Part shown: one piece after another, positions 27,056 through 35,282 of the stretch | Numbering within the stretch: position 1 is the stretch's first letter | How the letters are laid out: every line of letters starts with the position of its first letter | Origin: Acidobacteriaceae bacterium | GTDB taxonomy: Bacteria; Acidobacteriota; Terriglobia; Terriglobales; Acidobacteriaceae | Direction: 5' to 3' | NCBI GenBank assembly: GCA_030041305.1 | Contig: JASHOC010000098.1 | Coordinates: 1 to 59,862 of the forward strand | DNA length: 59,862 nucleotides | Translations under genes and position numbers: made by a program | Notes under the pieces: generated by a model | What the model saw: the letters and a program-made list of their open reading frames with translations, nothing else | What the model was told of the DNA's origin: nothing | Databases searched by the model: none

Positions 27056-27610
27056 TTGAGTTCATCGGTCATGGGTGCGTCCCCCGGGATTCCGGGACTC
27101 CGGGGAACAGAACATATCGGATTTACCGTTCCTGACTTAGAGCAGGCAACGGCGTTCTTTGTCGACGTCATTGGCTGCCAGTATATGTTCGAACTCGGCC
27201 CTTTTCAGGCCACCGATGACTGGATGGCCGCGCATCTGAACGTCGATCCACGCACCGTGATGCGCAGGCTGCGCTTCTTTCGCTGCAAAAACGGTTCGAA
27301 CTTCGAGATTTTTGAATACGATGCGCCGGATCAGAATAATGTGCAGCCCAAGAACAGCGACATAGGGGGCCATCATCTGGCCTTTTATGTCGACGATTTC
27401 GACGCTGCCGTGGCCTATTTAAGAGAAAAGGGGGTGCGGCTTTTGGGCGAGCCAACCGTGAGAACCATAGGACCAAACGGCGGGCAAACCTGGATCTATT
27501 TTTTATCTCCATGGGGAATGCAATTCGAACTGGTCAGTTTTCCCAACGGAAAGGGTTACGAGAAGGACACGCAGCTTCGCTTGTGGCACCCCGCAAATCC
27601 TGCCGCCTGA
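27056..27610 (+). CDS. VOC/glyoxalase-fold protein
   Basis: This is 184 residues from TTG 27056, which follows AAGGAGG by 7 bases; a GTG at 27035 in the same frame has no ribosome site. Two paired beta-alpha-beta-beta-beta modules are visible: TEHIGFTVPDLEQATAFF with FEIFEY, then HHLAFYVDDFDAAVAYL with MQFELVSFP. His and Glu near these ends are the expected metal ligands. VOC enzymes include glyoxalases, epimerases and ring-cleaving dioxygenases, and the sequence does not choose. No signal peptide is seen. It ends 55 bases before the second PQQ dehydrogenase. Confidence 0.83.
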   Translation: MSSSVMGASPGIPGLRGTEHIGFTVPDLEQATAFFVDVIGCQYMFELGPFQATDDWMAAHLNVDPRTVMRRLRFFRCKNGSNFEIFEYDAPDQNNVQPKNSDIGGHHLAFYVDDFDAAVAYLREKGVRLLGEPTVRTIGPNGGQTWIYFLSPWGMQFELVSFPNGKGYEKDTQLRLWHPANPAA

Positions 27611-27665
27611 CTCGGGATGCTTCGCCGGTTAAGCGCTTGGCGCCAACACTCTGAACGGTGAGAGT

Positions 27666-29861
27666 ATGAAGGTTCGATTCCGAACGGGTTTTATCTACTT
27701 AGTCTGCTCGTTGTGTATAGCCGTTTTATTCTTCGCAGAAGACAAGAAGTCGTCACGCGACGAGAATTGGCCCGATTATGGCGGAGGGCCTGCCTCCATG
27801 CAATTTTCGCCGCTCGCGCAGATTAACAAATCAAATGTAGCCGACCTGAGCCAAGCCTGGTTCTATCCTGTACCCGACGATGTCGCGAGATTCGATTTTA
27901 ACCCAGTGATTGTAGACGGGGTGATGTACGTTCTCGGCGGCGACGGCGCAATTGTCGCGTTGAACGCCGCCACGGGAAAGACAATCTGGACCCATCCCGC
28001 CGGCGCCGATCCAATGGATCGAGGAATCAACTATTGGCAAAGCAAGGACGGTCAGGATCGAAGACTGATCTTCTCTGCGGATAGCTATTTGCAGGAGATC
28101 GACGCGCATACGGGCGCATCCATACCAACCTTCGGCACGGAGGGCCGCGTGAATCTGCGCGAAGGACTTGGCCGCGATCCCAAATCCATTCCGCAGATAC
28201 AAACGGGAACGCCAGGACACGTTTTTGAGAATGAAGTCATTCTAGGCTCAGCCACGAGCGAAGCCTACGGATCACCGCCCGGAGACATTCGCGCGTTTGA
28301 TGTTCTAAGTGGTAAGTTGCTGTGGACCTTTCACACCATTCCGCATCCGGGAGAATATGGTTATGACACATGGCCTAAAGACGCGTGGAAGTATGTAGGC
28401 GGCGTGAACACCTGGGGTGAGTTATCGATCGACACCAAGCGGGGCATTGGTTATTTCCCGCTTGGTTCGCCGACCTACGATTATTGGGGCGGCGATCGCA
28501 TCGGAACGGATTTGTTCGGAGACTGCTTATTAGCCCTGGACTTACGGACGGGCAAGCGGCTGTGGTATTTCCAGACTGTACATCATGATCTTTGGGACTA
28601 CGACCCAACAGCGGCTCCGAAGCTGCTGACCGTCGAGCATGACGGAAAGAAAGTAGATATTGTCGCCATCGCGACGAAGTCAGGATTCGTTTTCGCGTTC
28701 AACCGGGCTACGGGAAAACCTTTATGGCCTATCGACGAACGGCCGGTCCCGAAGAGCGACGCTCCTGGCGAGCAGTCATGGCCGACGCAGCCGGTTCCCA
28801 CCAAGCCGCCGGCGTTCGCGCGCCAAAGCTTTACGGCCGGCGATCTCGATCCCTATATGAGCGCTGCGGACAAGGAGAGGGTTCTCGCCATTCTTCAAAC
28901 CGCGAATAACCACGGTGTATTTACGCCTGGAACCGATAAGCGTGACTCCATTCAGATACCCGGCGACGTGGGAGGAGCAAACTGGGGCAACACCGCCGCG
29001 GATCCGAGAACGGGAGTCTTTTTCATTCGCACCTCTGATTCGCCGGAGGTGAAATTTAAGTTATCGCCCAAAGAGCCGCTTCGCGTCCCCCTCGGAGCAA
29101 CCATGGAGACACAGGGCCACGCGATCTTCGAGCAGATGTGCGAGACGTGTCATGGCGCGGAGATGAGGGGCGTGAAATCGCCGAAAGATATCGGACTCGA
29201 TAAATTCAAGCAGATTGTACGAGGCGGAGAAGGAGAGATGCCGGGCTTTTCCGAGCTTCCTTCGCAGTATCTGGACGCATTGGCTGCCTATATCTCCAAT
29301 CCGTCCGCATCCGCTCCCGTGCACATGCGCGGCGCGGGAGGCGGCATGGAGCGATTGCCGGCGCCGCCGGGAATTACCCGGTATTTCGGCAATTATGAAA
29401 ACAGACTTATGTCCAGCGAGGGGCTGCCGGCGATCAGCCCGCCGTGGACTTCGCTGGTTGCGGTCGATTTAAACGACGGAACCATCAAATGGAGGGTTCC
29501 GCTGGGTACGGCGCCCGGATTGGCGGCCAAGGGCATTACGAACACCGGAGGCACAAGCGTATTGCTGGCGGCGGTGAGGAGCGATCCGGTGGCGACCGCG
29601 GGCGGCTTAGTGTTTGTGGGCAGTTGGGGCGATCGCACCGTCCACGCTTTCGACGAAGACACAGGCAAGCTTCTTTGGGAACAGCAGATCGGAGCCAATC
29701 CGGAAGGTCTTCCGTCAGTGTATGAAGCCGATGGCCGGGAGTATGTCGTCTTTTGCGCCGCGGCTCATTCGCCTGACTCGGCCCCCGGCGCGGGCTTCGC
29801 CTGGACGGCCGGGACCCAGGGCGCGCAAGGTTATTACGTTTTTGCGCTGGGAAAGAATTGA
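27666..29861 (+). CDS. PQQ-dependent quinohemoprotein dehydrogenase (second), internal cytochrome c domain
   Basis: This 731-residue paralogue of the protein at 22776 has the same order: export signal (TGFIYLVCSLCIAVLFF), most of the PQQ propeller (HHDLWDYDPTAAPKLLTV; GKPLWPIDERPVPKSD), then a cytochrome c insert with CETCH at residues 492-496 and the MPGF Met ligand, then the last blades (TVHAFDEDTGKLLWEQQ). It differs from the first in the segments around the insert, so substrate range may differ. Two such enzymes in one operon suggest successive or alternative periplasmic oxidations. Confidence 0.88.
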   Translation: MKVRFRTGFIYLVCSLCIAVLFFAEDKKSSRDENWPDYGGGPASMQFSPLAQINKSNVADLSQAWFYPVPDDVARFDFNPVIVDGVMYVLGGDGAIVALNAATGKTIWTHPAGADPMDRGINYWQSKDGQDRRLIFSADSYLQEIDAHTGASIPTFGTEGRVNLREGLGRDPKSIPQIQTGTPGHVFENEVILGSATSEAYGSPPGDIRAFDVLSGKLLWTFHTIPHPGEYGYDTWPKDAWKYVGGVNTWGELSIDTKRGIGYFPLGSPTYDYWGGDRIGTDLFGDCLLALDLRTGKRLWYFQTVHHDLWDYDPTAAPKLLTVEHDGKKVDIVAIATKSGFVFAFNRATGKPLWPIDERPVPKSDAPGEQSWPTQPVPTKPPAFARQSFTAGDLDPYMSAADKERVLAILQTANNHGVFTPGTDKRDSIQIPGDVGGANWGNTAADPRTGVFFIRTSDSPEVKFKLSPKEPLRVPLGATMETQGHAIFEQMCETCHGAEMRGVKSPKDIGLDKFKQIVRGGEGEMPGFSELPSQYLDALAAYISNPSASAPVHMRGAGGGMERLPAPPGITRYFGNYENRLMSSEGLPAISPPWTSLVAVDLNDGTIKWRVPLGTAPGLAAKGITNTGGTSVLLAAVRSDPVATAGGLVFVGSWGDRTVHAFDEDTGKLLWEQQIGANPEGLPSVYEADGREYVVFCAAAHSPDSAPGAGFAWTAGTQGAQGYYVFALGKN

Positions 29862-29903
29862 TCGCCAAAGACGCCGAAGGCGAGAAGCGGCGGAGAGATT
29901 CGG

Positions 29904-32123
29904 GTGCTTCTTATGCGTGTCCGATGGTTGGCGCTGGGCATAGCTGCAATCTTTGCTTGCTCCGGGTTACTGTCAGCCGCGCAGACCATTGACTCCGTCA
30001 TCACCACCGCGAGCCGTGCGCCGATCTCCATCACCGACGAGATTCAGGATCCGGCAGAGCGCGCCGCCTTTGCGGAGTTATTGAAAACAACCGATCCCCA
30101 AAAGACCTTAGCCATGGCGCGTTCGTTCCTCGGCCGGTTTCCGCGCTCCGCATTCCTGGCGCCGGTTGCGGAAAGAGCTGCGCGTGCGAGCTTCGATCTG
30201 GGCGACTTGAAATCGGGTCTCGACGATGCGCGTTTTTCGCTCGAGCTGTTGCCTGAAAACCCATTGCTTCTGGTGGCAGTGGCGGATGTTGAAGCGCGGC
30301 TTGAAGAAAACGATACGGCCATTGCCAGCGCCCGGGACGCGCTCGATTACCTGGACAGGTTTGCAGGGCCGGCGACGATTCCGGCGCGTGAATGGCCCGA
30401 CTTCACGCGCAAACAGCAGGCGACGGCGTGGTTTGTGATCGGCCGGGCGCTGGTGAATGAGGCCTTGGGCGGGCAGTCCGGTGACAGGCAGGCCTTTCTC
30501 CATCAGGCTGCGGGGGCTCTCACCAGGGCTCACGACCTAAATCCGAAAGATATGGAGCCGGTTTATCTGCTTGGCTTGACTTATCGATACGCCAACCAGT
30601 TACCCAACGCCGTGCTGGAATTTTCCACGGTATATCGGCAGGGTAAGGAGTTTTCTTCGGAATCCTATGATCAGTTACAGGCGATTTACCAAGCGGCCAA
30701 GACCGCATCGGGGATAAGTTTTGACGAGTTTCTTCGCCACTTAGTCCAGGAAGCGCGGCCGGTCGCGGCTCCGCCCACCACGCCGGGCAGCGCGCCGGCA
30801 ATGCGCCTGGGTGGATATGCGGGCTCGGCGGCCTGCGAACATTGTCACGCCGCGATTTGTCGGCAGTGGGGGCAGAGCGGCATGAGCCGCATGCTGCGCC
30901 CCTATCAGCCCGAAAATGTGATTGGCGATTTTACCAAGGACAATCAGTTTTATGCCGGAGAAGCGATCTCATTTCAGGATGGAAAGCTCCAAATTGTCCC
31001 GCACGCCGGCCGCGCTTTGCTGGCCCGGATGGTGATTCGCAATGGCCGGAATTTTTTCGAAATCGAGCAATCCGACGGGCTCTGGCGGACTTATCCGGTC
31101 GATTACACCATCGGCTCGAAATGGCAGCAGGCCTACGCCACCCGGCTGCCGAACGGCCAAATTCACGTGTTTCCCATTCAATATAACCGGATCGAAAAGA
31201 AGTGGGTAAATTATTGGCAAGTGATCGATGAGCCGGGATCGGAGCGCGCCAATCCCTATAACTGGGAAAGGCTCGATGCTTCCACGAATTATATGGTCAA
31301 TTGCGCGGTGTGCCATACCAGCCAACTGCACAACACGCGAAGCAGCGGCTTTGACCAGGAAAACTTAGCTTTCCGCGAACCCGGCGTCGATTGTGAAATG
31401 TGCCATGGACCCTCCGCCGATCATGTCGAAGCAATGAGCGCCGGCAACTATGCAAAGAAGAACCCGTTTGACCCGCCGGTGGATTTTGGACGCATCGGCA
31501 ATCGCGAGTTCGTCGCCATCTGCAGCCAGTGCCACATGCAGTCCGCCGAACACCAGGGCGGCGCCGGCGAGCTGAATTACTCATCGGCGGGAACCTTCTT
31601 CCTGAAGAGCGTGGAATTGCCGTTTACGGAATTTAGCCGCGGGGCTTTTTACAAGGATGGAAGGTTTAAGCAAACCACCTTTATCGTGGAGGCGCTGGAA
31701 CGCTCGCAATGCTTTCGCAAAGGCCAGGTAAGCTGCGGAACCTGCCACAATCCTCATGGCGCCGATGAAGCTTCCAATCCCACCTCGCTGAAGTTCAAAG
31801 ATCATCCCGACCTGATGTGCACCGGCTGTCACACGCAGTTTCAAGATGCGGCGGCCGCGTCGGCGCACACGCATCACCCCTATCCGAGCGAAGGCAGCCG
31901 CTGCGTGTCGTGCCATATGCCGCGCATCATGGACGCGTTGCTCTTCCGCGCCCGGACGCACCGGATCGACGATATTCCCAACGCGCAAATGACGGTGCGG
32001 TTCGGCCAGGCGGACAGCCCCAACGCCTGCCTGCTCTGCCACCAGGAAAAAACTCCGCAATGGGTCGCGGCCGAGTTGCAAACCTGGAAGCGGCATGCTG
32101 CGCCGCCGGCGAGCCACGATTAA
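29904..32123 (+). CDS. secreted TPR protein with eight-haem cytochrome c domain
   Basis: This 739-residue protein starts at GTG 29904, with GGAGAG 6 bases before it; ATG 29913 is possible. A signal peptide is followed by TPR-like helices (about 60-290), then a cytochrome c554-like domain. Eight CXXCH motifs are seen near residues 311, 467, 497, 540, 611, 639, 667 and 709 (CEHCH, CAVCH, CEMCH, CSQCH, CGTCH, CTGCH, CVSCH, CLLCH). It is the last gene of the run, 42 bases after the second PQQ dehydrogenase. It probably receives electrons from the quinohemoproteins or has a redox activity of its own. A nitrite- or hydroxylamine-type activity is not shown. Confidence 0.88.
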   Translation: MLLMRVRWLALGIAAIFACSGLLSAAQTIDSVITTASRAPISITDEIQDPAERAAFAELLKTTDPQKTLAMARSFLGRFPRSAFLAPVAERAARASFDLGDLKSGLDDARFSLELLPENPLLLVAVADVEARLEENDTAIASARDALDYLDRFAGPATIPAREWPDFTRKQQATAWFVIGRALVNEALGGQSGDRQAFLHQAAGALTRAHDLNPKDMEPVYLLGLTYRYANQLPNAVLEFSTVYRQGKEFSSESYDQLQAIYQAAKTASGISFDEFLRHLVQEARPVAAPPTTPGSAPAMRLGGYAGSAACEHCHAAICRQWGQSGMSRMLRPYQPENVIGDFTKDNQFYAGEAISFQDGKLQIVPHAGRALLARMVIRNGRNFFEIEQSDGLWRTYPVDYTIGSKWQQAYATRLPNGQIHVFPIQYNRIEKKWVNYWQVIDEPGSERANPYNWERLDASTNYMVNCAVCHTSQLHNTRSSGFDQENLAFREPGVDCEMCHGPSADHVEAMSAGNYAKKNPFDPPVDFGRIGNREFVAICSQCHMQSAEHQGGAGELNYSSAGTFFLKSVELPFTEFSRGAFYKDGRFKQTTFIVEALERSQCFRKGQVSCGTCHNPHGADEASNPTSLKFKDHPDLMCTGCHTQFQDAAAASAHTHHPYPSEGSRCVSCHMPRIMDALLFRARTHRIDDIPNAQMTVRFGQADSPNACLLCHQEKTPQWVAAELQTWKRHAAPPASHD

Positions 32124-32556
32124 CGAACGAACCGTGATGCCCGCTGCGCTTGACGCGAGGCCGGGTTGAGCGCTACGGTGGGCTTACACGGGAAAGGAGG
32201 TTGATCCAGCCAATGAAATCTGATGCATCATGTTGTTCGATACGTGAGGTGACTGAGGCCTGAGGCCTTTGCGTCTCAGCCCCGGATAAGTCCAGCCTGA
32301 ACCCGGCAACGGGTTTTCCGTCATGGCTCTGGCGTTCGCTTGGAGTGCGAAGGCCCCAGTCCAATCCCAACAGATCACCGGCAGCGGCCTGGGAACGCGA
32401 GTTCTCAGGCCGCTGTTGCGTTTGAGCGGACAAACCGGATCGCCAGGGGCGCCGCGCACTCTCGTCCCGCACTTTCCCCGCCGGTGGAGCGTTCTCCCGC
32501 AAGCAAACAGCGGCGCGCCCGGCCGCATCCCATAGCAAGGTAAACGCAGAGGCGCC
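32124..32556. other. 433-bp structured intergenic region, possible RNA element
   Basis: This region lies between the octaheme cytochrome and the MscS gene. It contains a 15-bp stem capped by a GCGA tetraloop (32382-32415) and AAAGGAGGTTGATCCAGCC (32193-32211), which resembles the complement of the 16S rRNA 3' end. Other GC-rich inverted repeats are present. No protein frame here looks real. A regulatory leader, a terminator for the long operon, or an undescribed small RNA are all possible. Confidence 0.4.
32382..32415. other. 15-bp hairpin with GNRA tetraloop
   Basis: CAGCGGCCTGGGAAC (32382-32396), loop GCGA, and GTTCTCAGGCCGCTG (32401-32415) pair completely if one G-U pair is allowed on the plus strand. 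There is no following T-run, so it is not a standard terminator. A GNRA loop on a long GC stem is typical of structured RNA. Confidence 0.55.
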
Positions 32557-33696
32557 ATGATTCAATTCATCCTGCAGAACTGGCGGCACTTACTTTGGTC
32601 CGCCGGCATTCTGGCCGCGGCCATCGTGGCCGGGTTTCTGGTCCGGGCGCTTGTTTTCTGGCTGCTGCGGCGATTCGACCGGCGAAAGGGCAGCGTGATC
32701 GGTCATTCGCTGGTGCTGCACGGCAAAGGTCCCACGCGCTGGATCTTCCCGCTGCTGGCGATTGTCTGCGTTTTGCCCGGCCTTCCGCTGCCGCATATAG
32801 CCATGTCGGCGCTGGAGCACATTGCGAGCATTGGGCTCATTGCCGCCATCGCCTGGCTGGTCATCCTTTTAGTTGACATTACCTCCGACGTTCTCTCCGA
32901 CCGCTACCGCATCGACGTGGCGGACAATCTGATGGCGCGGCGGGTTCAGACCCAATTCCAAATGCTGCACCACATCGTGGTTGTGCTGGTCGCGGTGGTC
33001 GCGCTGGCGATCATGCTGATGACGTTTTCGGCCATCAACCGAATCGGCGAGAGCGTCCTGGCGTCCGCGGGCCTCGCCAGCCTGGTGGTGGGCGTGGCGA
33101 TGAAGGGGACACTCGAAAATCTGATCGCCGGCGTGCAGATCGCTTTCACACAACCCTTCCGCATGGGCGACGCTGTGGTGATTGAGGGCGAGTGGGGATG
33201 GATTGAGGAGATTGGCGCCATGTTCGTGGTGGTGCGCATCTGGGACTTGCGCCGCCTGGTGCTGCCGCTTTCGTACTTTCTGCAGCACTCGTTCCAGAAC
33301 TGGACGCGCACCAGCGCCGAGCTCCTTGGCTACACCTATCTTTATACGGACTACACCGTGCCCGTGGATGCGGTGCGCGCGGAGCTCAAGAGCATTTGCG
33401 AATCGACGCCGCTTTGGGGCGGCAAGGTTTGTGGCGTACAGGTTTCGGATTCGGACCGCTACACCATGCAGCTGCGCGCGCTGATGGACGCCCGCAACTC
33501 CGGCGACGCCTGGGACCTGCGCTGCCTGGTGCGCGAACAGCTGATCGATTTCCTGCAGAAGAACTATCCCGGCAGCCTGCCCCGGTATCGCGGTGAGTTC
33601 GAGACCAAGTCTCCCAACGGCGCCCTGCCGGAAAAGGAGGGCGGTCCCAACGGAGGCCGGGAGCGAGTCACGCTTCCGGGAACACCAGTGCGATAG
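32557..33696 (+). CDS. MscS-family mechanosensitive ion channel
   Basis: This 379-residue inner-membrane protein has four predicted transmembrane segments (about residues 10-37, 60-80, 85-108 and 135-160). A glycine/alanine-rich pore helix follows (ASAGLASLVVGVAMKGTLEN, near 165-190), then the MscS beta domain (FRMGDAVVIEGEWGWIEEI) and a C-terminal alpha/beta domain. It would release solutes when the membrane is stretched. GAGG lies 5 bases before the ATG. The C-terminal 35 residues are low-complexity and charged. Confidence 0.9.
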   Translation: MIQFILQNWRHLLWSAGILAAAIVAGFLVRALVFWLLRRFDRRKGSVIGHSLVLHGKGPTRWIFPLLAIVCVLPGLPLPHIAMSALEHIASIGLIAAIAWLVILLVDITSDVLSDRYRIDVADNLMARRVQTQFQMLHHIVVVLVAVVALAIMLMTFSAINRIGESVLASAGLASLVVGVAMKGTLENLIAGVQIAFTQPFRMGDAVVIEGEWGWIEEIGAMFVVVRIWDLRRLVLPLSYFLQHSFQNWTRTSAELLGYTYLYTDYTVPVDAVRAELKSICESTPLWGGKVCGVQVSDSDRYTMQLRALMDARNSGDAWDLRCLVREQLIDFLQKNYPGSLPRYRGEFETKSPNGALPEKEGGPNGGRERVTLPGTPVR

Positions 33697-33723
33697 GCGC
33701 AACTGCGACTGCTTCCCAACTCC

Positions 33724-34488
33724 ATGCAGGTCGATCTATCATGGCCCTCCATGTTCCCTTACGATTCGTCGCTCGTCGCCGCCGTCGCTCCCTGCCCGCA
33801 AACCATTGCCGATGTGATCCAGATTCTCGAGAACATTCAAGCTATTTGCGCCGATGGCGACGGCCTCAAGTGGTTTAACGGGCTCTACCTCCAAGTGACG
33901 CAAGCGGTCGAGGCGCGCGGCGCATTGGGGCAGACCGGTTCGGGCGCATTTTCCGATCCCGCATGGATTGCCGCGCTGGACGTCACGTTTGCGGGTTTCT
34001 ACCTCAACGCGTTGCGGGACTCGCTCTCGGGCGCCGCGACTCCGGGCTGTTGGCAGGCGCTGTTCGCAGTGCGCAACCAGCCTGCCATCGCCCGCATTCA
34101 GTTCACCCTGGCCGGCATCAACGCCCACATCAATCACGATCTTCCACAGGCGGTGGTCGCCACCTGCCGGGCGTTTGACGATCCGCCGCAACACGGCACG
34201 GCGCAATACAACGATTACACCGCCATCAACCCCACCCTCGATAACCTCATTAACGCGGCGAAGCAGACCCTTCACGTGCGCCTTTTAGGAGACGCGCTGC
34301 CGCCGGTCAGCCGCCTGGAAGATACGCTCGCGGCATGGAATGTGTCGGCAGCGCGGGAGGCGGCGTGGAACAATGCCGAGCTGCTCTGGCGCCTGGCCGA
34401 CGCGCCCCTGGCTTCCGCCACGTTCCTCGACACCCTCGATGGCTTCACCACGGTCGCCAGCAAAGCGCTGCTGGTCCCCGTGCCCTGA
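33724..34488 (+). CDS. uncharacterised protein, DUF5995-like
   Basis: This 254-residue cytoplasmic-looking protein has no signal peptide. Conserved-looking points are FNGLYLQVTQAVEARG, LDVTFAGFYLNAL, and FTLAGINAHINHDLPQAVV near residues 125-145; the AHINHDLP segment recalls the DUF5995 family. It appears mostly helical. The function is unknown; the His/Asp-rich helix could bind a metal. No ribosome site is seen; an internal ATG at 33751 could also start it. It lies 27 bases after the MscS gene. Confidence 0.7.
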   Translation: MQVDLSWPSMFPYDSSLVAAVAPCPQTIADVIQILENIQAICADGDGLKWFNGLYLQVTQAVEARGALGQTGSGAFSDPAWIAALDVTFAGFYLNALRDSLSGAATPGCWQALFAVRNQPAIARIQFTLAGINAHINHDLPQAVVATCRAFDDPPQHGTAQYNDYTAINPTLDNLINAAKQTLHVRLLGDALPPVSRLEDTLAAWNVSAAREAAWNNAELLWRLADAPLASATFLDTLDGFTTVASKALLVPVP

Positions 34489-34552
34489 GCGGCAGGCAGC
34501 CTGGCCCGCGCGCGCCGCCCGCGCCCCGTTCATGCCGTAGAATCAAGCTGAA

Positions 34553-35029
34553 ATGAAATGCCCTTATTGCGGATTCGCGCAGGATCGCGTGGTCGACTCG
34601 CGTGAGAGCAAGGAAGCCGACTCGATCCGGCGGCGGCGCGAGTGCGAGCGCTGCAACCGGCGTTTCACCACCTACGAGCGCATCGATGAGATTCCCTACA
34701 TGGTGGTGAAGAAGGACGGACGGCGCGAGCGCTTCGACCGGCAGAAGGTGCTGAGCGGCTTGCTGCGGGCCTGCGAGAAGCGCCCGGTTTCCTCCATTCA
34801 ATTGGAGAAGATTGTCGATGCCGCAGAAAGCTTCCTGGTCGATGCGCCGGAGCGCGAGCGCACCACCCGCGAGATCGGCGAACTGATTATGGAGCATCTC
34901 AAAGGCCTGGACACGGTGGCCTATATCCGTTTTGCCTCGGTCTATCGCGATTTCACCGATGTGCGCGAGTTCAAGGAAGAGTTGGAAGGATTGCTGCGGA
35001 GCCATGGGGCGAAAAAAGGCAGCTCCTAG
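34553..35029 (+). CDS. nrdR: transcriptional repressor NrdR
   Basis: This 158-residue protein has a zinc ribbon (MKCPYC at the start, CERC near residues 31-34) followed by an ATP-cone domain (VVKKDGRRERFDRQKVLSGL). This is the full NrdR layout and normal length. It represses ribonucleotide reductase genes in response to ATP/dATP. A TAGAAT box at 34538-34543 leaves only about 9 bases before the ATG and there is no Shine-Dalgarno sequence, so the message may be leaderless. The stop codon overlaps the first arm of a long inverted repeat (35021-35042). Confidence 0.95.
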   Translation: MKCPYCGFAQDRVVDSRESKEADSIRRRRECERCNRRFTTYERIDEIPYMVVKKDGRRERFDRQKVLSGLLRACEKRPVSSIQLEKIVDAAESFLVDAPERERTTREIGELIMEHLKGLDTVAYIRFASVYRDFTDVREFKEELEGLLRSHGAKKGSS

Positions 35030-35280
35030 CTTTTAGCTCCTAGCCTCTAGTTTTTCCGCTTTGGGCTGGCCGTGGCTGACACGCAAATCGAAATCGACTC
35101 CGGATTTTCTGTGGGGACTTGGCAGCTTGGCGGAGCTAAAGGCTATAGCGGTTCTCCAATTGGTGTAGAGCAGAACCTCGAACGTTGAGTGGCGTTTTTC
35201 CCAAGAAAACGCCACCTGGCACGCCCCTCAAAACTCCACGGGAATTGGAGAACCGCCGTAGGAGCTAGAAGCTAGAAGCT
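35021..35280. repeat. inverted repeat flanking a MITE copy
   Basis: The 22-base arm 35021-35042 (AGCTCCTAGC...) and the arm 35259-35280 (TAGGAGCTAG...) are inverted copies with two mismatches. They enclose about 215 bases, including the MITE-like element at 35144-35260. The first arm covers the nrdR stop codon, and the second ends just before the isocitrate dehydrogenase start. Transcribed RNA could fold into one long structure. Confidence 0.6.
35144..35260 (+). mobile_element. 117-bp MITE-like element, copy A
   Basis: The ends TATAGCGGTTCTCCAATT (35144-35161) and its inverted copy (35243-35260, reading TACGGCGGTTCTCCAATT) form 18-bp terminal inverted repeats. TA at both ends suggests a TA target duplication. 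The centre has GTGGCGTTTT and AAAACGCCAC, a 10-bp stem with a 7-base loop. By eye it differs from copy C at 3 positions and copy B at 2. Short frames inside it are artefacts. Confidence 0.8.
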
Positions 35281-35282
35281 GA

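Noticed and set aside
32173..32589. Overlapping minus-strand frames in the region before the MscS gene
   Set aside because: They follow hairpin sequence, have no ribosome site and overlap the MscS start; treated as structured non-coding DNA.
35033..35215. Short minus-strand frame starting MAFSWEKRHSTFEV, with a near-copy at 50812-51045
   Set aside because: Both read across the MITE-like element; the similarity comes from the repeat, not from a protein family.
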